Shown here: positions 1 to 6,292 of the stretch, in pieces | How positions within the stretch are numbered: the first letter of the stretch is position 1 | Layout: each line of letters opens with the position of its first letter | NCBI GenBank assembly: GCA_041499965.1 | Contig: JBGQLG010000076.1 | Coordinates: forward strand, 1-22,508 | Direction of reading: 5' to 3' | DNA length: 22,508 bases | Source of the DNA: AR5 sp041499965 | GTDB taxonomy: Bacteria; Methylomirabilota; Methylomirabilia; Rokubacteriales; CSP1-6 | Notes under the pieces: generated by a model | What the model saw: the letters and a program-made list of their open reading frames with translations, nothing else | Database searches by the model: none | What the model was told of the DNA's origin: nothing | Made by a program: the position numbers and the translations under genes

Positions 1-533
1 CCCGCCCGCGTGAGGCCGTAGATCACCTGGGCCAGCGCGCAGTTCGCCGGCGTGGCCACGTCGTCGGAGACCTCGTCGGGTATGCGAAAGATGAAGCCGC
101 CGGGGCGCAGGTAGTAGTAGTCGCCGTACGCGTTGTTGAAGTACGGCGCGGTCCCGGCCACGCGGTTCGCCCGGGCCTTGCGCGGGCAGCTGCCCATCTC
201 GTCGCGCAGGCACACGGGACAGCGGCCGCACGGGAAGAAGTAGAGGAATGCCACGCGATCACCCTCGCGCAGCGGCGAGCCCTCCGAGTCCACCGTGACG
301 CCGGCGCCCAGGCGGGCGACGCGCCCGCACATCTCGTGGCCGAACGTCAGATCGCGCGGCAGCGCGCCGTAGATCTCCTTCATCTCGCCGCGCCAGATGT
401 GCAGGTCGGAGCCGCACACGCCGGCGCGCGTGAGCCGGACCAGCACGGCCCCCGGCTCGGGGTCCGGCACGGGATACTCGCGCAGCTCGAAGTCGCCGCC
501 GTACGCCTTGAGCACCGCCACTCGTCCGTTCAT
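1..533 (-). CDS. Zinc-dependent alcohol dehydrogenase, MDR superfamily (3' end outside window)
   Basis: The visible 177 residues are the N-terminal half of a medium-chain, zinc-dependent alcohol/polyol dehydrogenase, an NAD(P)-dependent oxidoreductase family of about 350 residues. Seen: a VCGSD motif with catalytic-zinc Cys40, a GHE motif (His66, Glu67), and the structural-zinc cluster Cys102, Cys105, Cys108 and Cys116. The Rossmann domain would lie beyond the window edge, so the missing C-terminus is an edge effect, not a truncation. The ATG at 533-531 is preceded by a GAGGAG Shine-Dalgarno, and a promoter-like pair lies further upstream. The gene follows the small membrane protein in the same direction with a 94-bp gap. 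Family assignment is firm; the substrate cannot be told. Confidence 0.9.
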   Translation of the reverse strand, partial: MNGRVAVLKAYGGDFELREYPVPDPEPGAVLVRLTRAGVCGSDLHIWRGEMKEIYGALPRDLTFGHEMCGRVARLGAGVTVDSEGSPLREGDRVAFLYFFPCGRCPVCLRDEMGSCPRKARANRVAGTAPYFNNAYGDYYYLRPGGFIFRIPDEVSDDVATPANCALAQVIYGLTRA

Positions 534-587
534 CGTCGGCTCCTCTTTCGGCGGCACCGCGACATTCCCGTGGTCCCGCCGGGCCCC

Positions 588-616
588 AAGGTAGGCGAGC
601 CTTCGACCCCCGTCAA
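588..616 (-). promoter_or_regulatory. Candidate sigma70-type promoter for the alcohol dehydrogenase
   Basis: Read on the minus strand, TTGACG (611-616) is followed after exactly 17 bp by TACCTT (588-593). The -35 matches consensus at 5 of 6 positions, the -10 at only 3 of 6. It lies between the small membrane protein and the dehydrogenase and would give a leader of about 50 nt carrying the Shine-Dalgarno. Confidence 0.4.
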
Positions 617-627
617 CGCGCCCCGGT

Positions 628-1056
628 TCAGGGGCTGTCGGCGGGGAGCAGGAAGACGCGCGTGCACCGTACGCTGATGCCCTCGTCCTGGCCGAGATCC
701 GGGCGGACGATGACCAGGCGAACGCCGTGGCGCGCGGTGACGACGACGAGGTGGGCCTCGCGGGCGCTGACGTACCAGGCCCGCGCCCCTGCGCGGAGCC
801 CGCGGCTGAGCCGGAGACCAACCCCCCCGGAAATCGGCCGCCACCGCACGCAGAGCGGCTGCAGCATCGCCCCGGCCACAACGACGACGACGAGGGACAC
901 GACGGCGGCGGCCTCCACCCTCCTCGGCGCCAGCATCACGGCTCCCACCAGCCAGAGGAGCGCCCAGGCGAGCAGCCCGTCGGCCCAGCGCAGCCAGCGG
1001 CGGCGATCGATCCAGCACAGGACCGCGTCCGGCACCGGCCGCATCGGTGTCGTCAT
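628..1056 (-). CDS. Small two-TM membrane protein of unknown function
   Basis: I do not recognise this 142-residue protein. Two hydrophobic segments lie at about residues 24-43 (tryptophan-rich) and 48-66 (alanine/valine-rich), joined by a short APRRVE linker. A basic C-terminal part of about 75 residues follows with alternating valine-rich strands (HLVVVTARHGVRLVIVRPD), which may be a small beta domain at the membrane face. The frame is open upstream to 1134, but I chose the ATG at 1056: a TACGAT hexamer ends 7 nt before it, as at other genes here, and the upstream extension would overlap the FAH promoter. It diverges from the FAH gene. The arginine-rich, GC-driven composition calls for some caution about whether it is expressed. 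Confidence 0.6.
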   Translation of the reverse strand: MTTPMRPVPDAVLCWIDRRRWLRWADGLLAWALLWLVGAVMLAPRRVEAAAVVSLVVVVVAGAMLQPLCVRWRPISGGVGLRLSRGLRAGARAWYVSAREAHLVVVTARHGVRLVIVRPDLGQDEGISVRCTRVFLLPADSP

Positions 1057-1063
1057 GCCGACG

Positions 1064-1069
1064 ATCGTA
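1064..1069 (-). promoter_or_regulatory. Leaderless-type -10 hexamer (TACGAT)
   Basis: TACGAT on the minus strand lies 7 nt before the ATG at 1056 and no Shine-Dalgarno is visible. The ten-base context GGTACGATCG is identical to that in front of the MFS gene at 20818. Confidence 0.45.
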
Positions 1070-1074
1070 CCGCG

Positions 1075-1103
1075 TGGCGATAGGCGCCGGGCGCTGTTAT
1101 AGT
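1075..1103 (+). promoter_or_regulatory. Candidate promoter of the FAH-family gene
   Basis: TATAGT (1098-1103) matches the -10 consensus at 5 of 6 positions and carries an extended TGn just upstream. TGGCGA (1075-1080) sits 17 bp before it as a weak -35. Transcription would start near 1110, leaving a leader of about 26 nt with AGGAGG at 1125-1130. Confidence 0.5.
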
Positions 1104-1135
1104 CCCCGCGTCCCCACGACGGACAGGAGGGCACC

Positions 1136-2074
1136 GTGAAACTGCTCTACTTCGACGACTTCAAGCTGGGCGTGCTCAAGGGCGAGTCGGTGGTCGACGT
1201 CTCGGCGGTGGTACAGGACATCCCCCACATCGGTCCGCACGATCTCATCAGCGGGCTGATCGCGCGCTTCGGCGAGTACCGCGCCAAGCTGGAGGCCGCC
1301 GTCGCCAAGGGCAGCGGGGTACCGGTCGGCGGCGTGCGCGTGCGGCCCCCGATCCCCAAGCCCTACAACATCGACGCCATGGCCGTGAACTACATGGAGG
1401 ACGGCACCCGCACCGAGCCGGCGCCGATCAACGCCTTCCACAAGTCGCCCAACAGCATCATCGGCCCCGGCGACACCATGGTGCTGCCCGACGTCCCCGC
1501 CACCATCTTCGAGGGCGAGGCCGAGATGGCCATCGTCATCGGCAAGCGCGCCTCCAACGTGCGCGCGGCCGACGCCATGAGCTACATCTTCGGTTACATG
1601 AACTTCATCGACGGCTCGGCCCGCGGCCTGCCGCCGGCCGGCAACGTCTTCTACCAGATGAAGTCGCGCGAGACGTTCTGCCCGATCGGGCCCTACCTGG
1701 TCACGGCCGACGAGATCGCCGACCCGCACAACATCCCCATCAAGCTGTGGGTCAATGGGCAGCTCATGCAGAGCTTCAGCACCAGCGACATGGCCCACAA
1801 GATCCCGCGCTGCATCGAGTGGGTCACCTCGATCCATACGCTCGAGCCGGGCGACGTCCTGGCCACCGGCACCAACCACCGGGGGCTGAGCGCATTCCAG
1901 AACGGCGACGTGGTCGAGCTGGAGACGCAGGGACTCGGCCGCCTGCGCTTCAACATCCGCGACGACCTCAAGCGCACGTGGTCGCGCGAGACGCGCCTGC
2001 AGCGCCAGGAGAAGAAGCTGGAGCCGGCGACGACACCGCAGCTCACCGGGAAATACACGCCCACACCGAAGTGA
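1136..2074 (+). CDS. Fumarylacetoacetate hydrolase (FAH) family protein
   Basis: A 312-residue protein of the FAH fold. Members are Mg/Mn-dependent C-C hydrolases, decarboxylases or isomerases acting on diketo or oxo acids, often in aromatic degradation. Seen: an N-terminal domain of about 100 residues (MKLLYFDDFKLGVL), then the FEGEAE motif with acidic metal ligands (Glu126, Glu128, Glu130 region), Asp159 in FIDGS, and the family's C-terminal GDVLATGTNHRG and NGDVVELE motifs. The GTG start at 1136 has AGGAGG six bases upstream. It is monocistronic: a divergent small gene lies upstream and repeat element A begins 22 bp after the stop. The C-terminal tail of about 30 residues is charged. Family is certain; the substrate is not readable. 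Confidence 0.9.
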   Translation: MKLLYFDDFKLGVLKGESVVDVSAVVQDIPHIGPHDLISGLIARFGEYRAKLEAAVAKGSGVPVGGVRVRPPIPKPYNIDAMAVNYMEDGTRTEPAPINAFHKSPNSIIGPGDTMVLPDVPATIFEGEAEMAIVIGKRASNVRAADAMSYIFGYMNFIDGSARGLPPAGNVFYQMKSRETFCPIGPYLVTADEIADPHNIPIKLWVNGQLMQSFSTSDMAHKIPRCIEWVTSIHTLEPGDVLATGTNHRGLSAFQNGDVVELETQGLGRLRFNIRDDLKRTWSRETRLQRQEKKLEPATTPQLTGKYTPTPK

Positions 2075-2096
2075 GTCAGGCCGGCGCGTGCGGAGT

Positions 2097-2370
2097 CTCG
2101 TGAATCTCGTGTAACCCGGTGCCGCCCCTGGGTCGGGCGCCGGGGCCGCGGGCGCGCCATCGTGGCGAGCCGTCGTCGCCGTTCGAGCGCAGGGCTCGGC
2201 GAGCGAGCCGCCAACAAATCGAAGAGGCCACGCCCCACCCCCCCTGGGGGATGGGGGGCCCGAGCGAGCCGTGCCCGGAGCGAGTTACGGCGACAGGCGA
2301 GCCACGCTGGCGCGCCCGCGGCCCCGGCGTCCGACCCAGGGGCGGCACCGGGTTATACGAGATTCACGAG
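2097..2370. repeat. Repeat element A: conserved core flanked by 70-bp inverted arms
   Basis: The left arm 2097-2166 and right arm 2301-2370 are reverse complements over 70 bp with only three mismatches. Between them, 2167-2300 holds the conserved core with the block C7-T-G5-AT-G6 at 2238-2258. The core matches elements B and C; the arms do not. The element fills the space between two convergent genes. Its right end contains the stop codon of the LLM gene (2364-2366), and its left end lies 22 bp after the FAH stop. A transcript from either side would form a very long hairpin, so it may also terminate or protect both mRNAs. No transposase and no clear target duplication is visible. Confidence 0.85.
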
Positions 2371-3323
2371 CGTTCGCGCAGGGCGGGCAGGACCTCGCGG
2401 GTGAAGCGCTCGAGCTGGGCGAGCTGGTCATCGCCCACGAAGCGCAGGCACAGATCGGTGACGCCCGCGTCGGCGTAGCGGCGCAGGGCGGCGATTACCA
2501 CATCGGCCGGGCCCAGGCCCATCGTGCCGCGCGAGTGGACGCCGCCGCCGTAGTAGGCGGCCAGGAACTCGGTGGTGAACCGCTCGGCGGCGCGAGGGTC
2601 GTCGTCCATCCGCACGGTGGTGTAGACGCAGAGCGGCCATGCGCCGACAGAGCGGCCGCGCCGGGCCAGGGCCTCCTCCGCGCGCTCGCGCACAGTCCGG
2701 CACTCCTCGGCGTGGACGTAGGTGGTGATGATGCCGTCACCCAGGCGGGCGAAGCGCTCGAACTGCGCGGGCAGGAACTCGCCGCGGTTGGCGGCGGTGA
2801 TGAGCACCGGCGGCCCCGCCGGCGCCCACGGCAGCGGCCCGATCGTGTGCTCGGTCAGCTCGTAGTCGTGGCCCCGCTGGCTCACGGGCTCGCCGCGCCA
2901 CAGCGTCCGCCAGACCTCGACGTGCTCCTCCAGCCGCCGCACCCGGCGCTTGTGATCGGCGCCGCACGCCGCCCACTCGCGCTCGGCCGAGGGCAGGCTC
3001 CAGCCGACGCCGACGCCAAGCACGACGCGCCCTCGCGAGATCTGGTCGACGTTGGCGATCTGGCCGGCGAGGACGACGGGATGCCGCAGCGCCGGCAGCA
3101 GCACGGCGGTACCGAGCCGGACCCGCGTGGTGATGCCGGCCATGTAGGCCAGCGTCGTCAGCGGCTCCAGCCGGGGCTTGGCCACCACGCTGTCCCCCAC
3201 CCACACGGCGTCGTAGCCGGCCGCGTCCGCGTGACGGGCCATCGTCCAGCACTCCTCGACGGGCGGGCGACGAGCCGAGTGCATCACGACACCGCGCGTG
3301 GGGATCAGGACACCGAGGCGCAT
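2364..3323 (-). CDS. LLM-class flavin-dependent oxidoreductase (luciferase-like, F420/FMN)
   Basis: A 319-residue TIM-barrel protein of the luciferase-like monooxygenase class, using reduced FMN or F420. Seen: an N-terminal strand MRLGVLIPTRG, the conserved block GYDAVWVGDSVVA, a strand with TTRVRLGTAVLLPALRHPV, and the hallmark GRVVLGVGVGW (about residues 95-105). The C-terminal part (TDLCLRFVGDDQLAQLERF) is typical of the F420-linked branch. The length is normal. The ATG at 3323 has no Shine-Dalgarno but a TACACT hexamer 8 nt upstream, suggesting leaderless translation. The gene is divergent from the MetE-like gene (44 bp) and its stop lies inside repeat element A. The class is firm; substrate and FMN versus F420 use are not decided. 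Confidence 0.9.
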   Translation of the reverse strand: MRLGVLIPTRGVVMHSARRPPVEECWTMARHADAAGYDAVWVGDSVVAKPRLEPLTTLAYMAGITTRVRLGTAVLLPALRHPVVLAGQIANVDQISRGRVVLGVGVGWSLPSAEREWAACGADHKRRVRRLEEHVEVWRTLWRGEPVSQRGHDYELTEHTIGPLPWAPAGPPVLITAANRGEFLPAQFERFARLGDGIITTYVHAEECRTVRERAEEALARRGRSVGAWPLCVYTTVRMDDDPRAAERFTTEFLAAYYGGGVHSRGTMGLGPADVVIAALRRYADAGVTDLCLRFVGDDQLAQLERFTREVLPALRERS

Positions 3324-3330
3324 GGGCTGG

Positions 3331-3337
3331 TAGTGTA
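3331..3337. promoter_or_regulatory. Overlapping divergent -10 hexamers for the LLM and MetE-like genes
   Basis: On the plus strand TGGTAGTGT gives an extended -10 (TAGTGT, 3331-3336) 31 nt before the MetE-like ATG. On the minus strand TACACT (3332-3337) lies 8 nt before the LLM ATG. The two hexamers overlap, so polymerase could serve only one gene at a time. No good -35 is visible on either side. Confidence 0.4.
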
Positions 3338-3367
3338 AGCGAGCCCGCCCCGAGGAGGAGGCGTTTC

Positions 3368-4429
3368 ATGGCCGGCACGTCCGCGCGCGGTCTCGTCCAT
3401 CTCATCGGCAGCGTCCCGCTGGCCACCACCGAGGAGGTCTTCCGCACGCTGGCCGCCTCGCTCGGCGACCTGCTGAGCCGCGTGCCGGACGGCGAGACGG
3501 GCGAGCGCCGCCGCTGGGTCTGGTGGCAGCGCACGATGCTCGAGCGGCACCCGGCCATGGAGGTCGATCGCGAGGCCGGCCTGCTCGAGCTGCGCCAGTG
3601 GGACGGCTCGCTGCTGCGCCACTCCGAGCTGCTGCGCTTCCGGGCCGGCGTCGATCCCACCACCGTGCAGTTCGAGACCGGCTACGCGGGGGCCGCGCTG
3701 GCGTCGTGGCGCACCTTCGACACCCTGCGGCGAGACGGTGTGCTGGCCGACGGCGTGCGCTTTCAGGTCTGCTTGCCGACGCCGATGTCGAGCGCCTGCA
3801 TGTACGTGAGCCCGCGGGCCCAGGACGACTACCTGGGCACCTACGAGCGCGCACTGCTCGGCGCGCTCCGCGACATCGTCGCCGCGATTCCGCCGGCCGC
3901 GCTGAGCATCCAGTGGGACATCTGCCAGGAGGTGCTCGTCTACGAGAACTACTTCCCGACCCGCCCGCCCGACTACAAGGCGCGGATCACCGCGCTGCTC
4001 GGCCGCCTCGGCGACGCGGTCCCGCTCGGCGTCGAGCTCGGGTATCACCTCTGTTACGGCAGCCCGGCCGACCAGCACCTGATGATGCCGAAGGACACCG
4101 CGATCCTCACCGAGCTGGCCAACGCGATCTTCGGGCGCGTGCAGCGCCCCGTGGATTTCCTGCACCTACCGGTGCCCCGCGAGCGCGACGACGCCGCGTA
4201 TGTCCTGCCACTCCACGCGCTCCGCCTGCCGCCACGCACCCAGCTCTACCTCGGCCTGATCCACCACGCCGACGAAGCCGGCGACCGACGCCGCATCGCC
4301 ACCGCCCGGGCCGTCACGCCGCAATTCGGCGTCGCGACCGAGTGCGGCTGGGGCCGGACCGATCCGACGCGCGTCGGCAGCCTGCTGGAGAGCCACCGCC
4401 GCGCCGTCAGCACTCTGCTCGGCGCCTGA
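3368..4429 (+). CDS. MetE-like (cobalamin-independent methionine synthase fold) zinc methyltransferase-family protein
   Basis: The 353 residues correspond to the C-terminal catalytic barrel of cobalamin-independent methionine synthase and the related UROD/MetE superfamily; MetE itself is about 750 residues, so this is a single-barrel homologue. Seen: an opening HLIGSVPL block, QWDICQEV near residue 180, HLC (His227, Cys229) matching the HxC zinc pair of MetE, and TECGWG with Cys326, matching the last zinc cysteine. These zinc ligands suggest a thiol substrate activated by zinc, but the methyl donor and acceptor are unknown. A strong GAGGAGGAG Shine-Dalgarno precedes the ATG. The gene is divergent from the LLM gene and convergent with GH13. 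It could be a degradative methyltransferase or lyase rather than a methionine enzyme. Confidence 0.8.
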   Translation: MAGTSARGLVHLIGSVPLATTEEVFRTLAASLGDLLSRVPDGETGERRRWVWWQRTMLERHPAMEVDREAGLLELRQWDGSLLRHSELLRFRAGVDPTTVQFETGYAGAALASWRTFDTLRRDGVLADGVRFQVCLPTPMSSACMYVSPRAQDDYLGTYERALLGALRDIVAAIPPAALSIQWDICQEVLVYENYFPTRPPDYKARITALLGRLGDAVPLGVELGYHLCYGSPADQHLMMPKDTAILTELANAIFGRVQRPVDFLHLPVPRERDDAAYVLPLHALRLPPRTQLYLGLIHHADEAGDRRRIATARAVTPQFGVATECGWGRTDPTRVGSLLESHRRAVSTLLGA

Positions 4430-4445
4430 CCGTCTGGAACGACGG
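4430..4445. terminator. Small convergent hairpin
   Basis: CCGTC-TGGAAC-GACGG directly follows the MetE-like stop codon and lies in the 41-bp gap before the convergent GH13 stop. The 5-bp stem is weak and has no T-run. Confidence 0.25.
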
Positions 4446-4470
4446 ACCGCGCCGGCAGCCGCTGACGCGC

Positions 4471-6282
4471 TCAGTCGTCCTGCGAGAGGATCACCGCGGT
4501 GTACGGGCCGAACCCAATGTCGCCGCCGAACGGCATCGGGTCGCCGGAGCCACCGGCGAGAGCCGTGACGTCGAAGCTCGAGTGATCGGTGAAGACGGGA
4601 CTGTATCCACCCCAGTCGCTGTTGAGGCGCACGCGCCACCGGCCGCCGCGGGGCAGGCCGATCCGGTAGGCGTCGTAGGCGCGATTGGCGAAGTTGAGCA
4701 CCACCACGACGTCGTCGCGCGGCCCCCCGCGATCCCAGCGGTGGTACGCGATGACCTTGTCGCCGTCGTTGACGTGGTGCACGTGGATCTCGTGGCCGCG
4801 CAGCCCGCGCGTCGTGTCGTACCAGTTGCGGCGCAGGCGGATGAGATCTCGATACAGGGCGCGGATGCCGGCGAACCGGACGGCCTTCGCCCAGTCGAGC
4901 TCCCGGGCGTCCGACCACGCGCCCCACTCGAGGAACTCCTGCCCCATGAAGAGCATGGGGATCCCCGGCGCCGTGAGCACAACGGCGGCGCCCAGCGTGG
5001 AGCGCTTCTGCGCGAAGAAGCCGTCGGCGTGGCCGGGCTCGATGAGCTCGGGAACGCGGGCCTGGCCAGCGCTCTGGGCTACCTCGTCGTGGGACTCGGT
5101 GTAGATCACGCGCTGGAAGGCATCGCCGTTGAACCGCTGGGCGATCAGGTCGCGCAGCGCGGTCATGCTGCGCGCCCCGTCCTCGTAGGCGAGGAGGGCG
5201 GCGCGCAGCGTGTGCAGGAACCCGGCGCCCCACTGCGCACCGAATCCCGCCCCGCCGGCCCCGACGCTCTTCGTCAGCCACTCGTCGTCGTGCATGTCCT
5301 CGGCGATCATCAGCTTCCACGGCTGACGGTCACGCGCCTCGGTGTTGATCCACTGCATCAGGCTCCAGCCGTCGGAGATGTCGGCGCCGTGGTCGGTGTC
5401 GGAGCCCCCCACGTTGCGGATCCAGCCGGTGGCGTCCCAGCGCAGCCCGTCGCAGCCGCGCGATTCCAGCCACCGGAGCGCGTTATCGCGCAGGTATTGC
5501 CGGACCTCACCCCGCCCGTAGTCGGGGCGGGTGTCGCCCCACGGCGTCCGGCGGCGCTCGTCGTTGTAGAAGTAGATGCCGCCCTCCTCGGGACGTCCGC
5601 CCGGGCTCCAGCCGTCGAACTTCCAGAGGTCGAGGTCATCCGGCCCGAGGTGGTTGTAGACCACGTCGTAGATCACGGCCAGTCCGCGGGCGTGCGCCGC
5701 GTCGACCAGCCGTCGCAGCCCGTTGGGGCCGCCGTAGGACGCCTCGATGGCGAAGATGTACGCGGGGTTGTAGCCCCAGGAGACGTCGCCCGAGAACTCG
5801 TCGGCCGGCATGATCTGCACGGCGTTCACGCCGAGATCGACGAGGTCGTCGAGCCGACTGATGACCGTATCGAAGTTGCCGCGGCGCCCGGTGGCGGCGT
5901 CGAAGCGGAAGGTGCCGACGTGCAGCTCGTAGATGACCAGCTCGTTCCACGGCGGCATCGCGTAGCCCGTGCTCTGCCAGACGAAGGCGGGGTCGGCCAC
6001 GATGCTGTTGCCGGCCGAGCTGGTGAGCGAGCGCGCGTAGGGATCGTTCTTCCACAGCGGCGCCGCCAGGGCGGGGTTGGCGACCACGAACTTGTACTGG
6101 GCGTCGATGCCGACGCCGGCGACGTCGGTCGACCAGTATCCGCGCTCCTCGGGCGAAAGCGGCGTGGCCGTGGTGCTCCAGCCGTTGAAGGAGCCCGCCA
6201 CGCACACCGCCGAGGCGAACGGCGCCCACACCCGGAACGCCACTCCACCCGGGTAGGTCACGGCTCCCATGCCCTCGTGCAT
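4471..6282 (-). CDS. GH13 family protein, CBM48 + alpha-amylase barrel, branching-enzyme-like
   Basis: A 603-residue glycoside hydrolase family 13 enzyme acting on alpha-glucans. An N-terminal CBM48-type domain (FRVWAPFASAVCVAGSFNGW, residues 16-35) is followed by the barrel with all four GH13 regions: DVVYNH (Asp206, His211), LRWDAT (Arg281, nucleophile Asp283), MIAEDM (acid/base Glu328) and ESHDEV (His398, Asp399). A beta-sandwich C-terminal domain follows. Regions III and IV (IAED, ESHDE) and LFMGQEF resemble glycogen branching enzymes more than secreted amylases. No signal peptide, so probably cytoplasmic glycogen or trehalose metabolism. The start lies 10 bp after the PhoD stop, suggesting co-transcription; the second ATG, four codons later, is an alternative start. 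Branching versus hydrolysis cannot be decided from sequence. Confidence 0.85.
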   Translation of the reverse strand: MHEGMGAVTYPGGVAFRVWAPFASAVCVAGSFNGWSTTATPLSPEERGYWSTDVAGVGIDAQYKFVVANPALAAPLWKNDPYARSLTSSAGNSIVADPAFVWQSTGYAMPPWNELVIYELHVGTFRFDAATGRRGNFDTVISRLDDLVDLGVNAVQIMPADEFSGDVSWGYNPAYIFAIEASYGGPNGLRRLVDAAHARGLAVIYDVVYNHLGPDDLDLWKFDGWSPGGRPEEGGIYFYNDERRRTPWGDTRPDYGRGEVRQYLRDNALRWLESRGCDGLRWDATGWIRNVGGSDTDHGADISDGWSLMQWINTEARDRQPWKLMIAEDMHDDEWLTKSVGAGGAGFGAQWGAGFLHTLRAALLAYEDGARSMTALRDLIAQRFNGDAFQRVIYTESHDEVAQSAGQARVPELIEPGHADGFFAQKRSTLGAAVVLTAPGIPMLFMGQEFLEWGAWSDARELDWAKAVRFAGIRALYRDLIRLRRNWYDTTRGLRGHEIHVHHVNDGDKVIAYHRWDRGGPRDDVVVVLNFANRAYDAYRIGLPRGGRWRVRLNSDWGGYSPVFTDHSSFDVTALAGGSGDPMPFGGDIGFGPYTAVILSQDD

Positions 6283-6292
6283 CGCGGCTGGC

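Noticed and set aside
2097..2370. Element A as an ordinary MITE or insertion sequence remnant
   Set aside because: No target-site duplication or transposase is visible and its inverted arms are not shared with element B, although the core is.
2076..2478. Small ORFs on both strands within repeat element A
   Set aside because: They are translations of the inverted repeat; similar HPP/GG peptides appear in elements B and C, so they reflect the repeat and not a protein.
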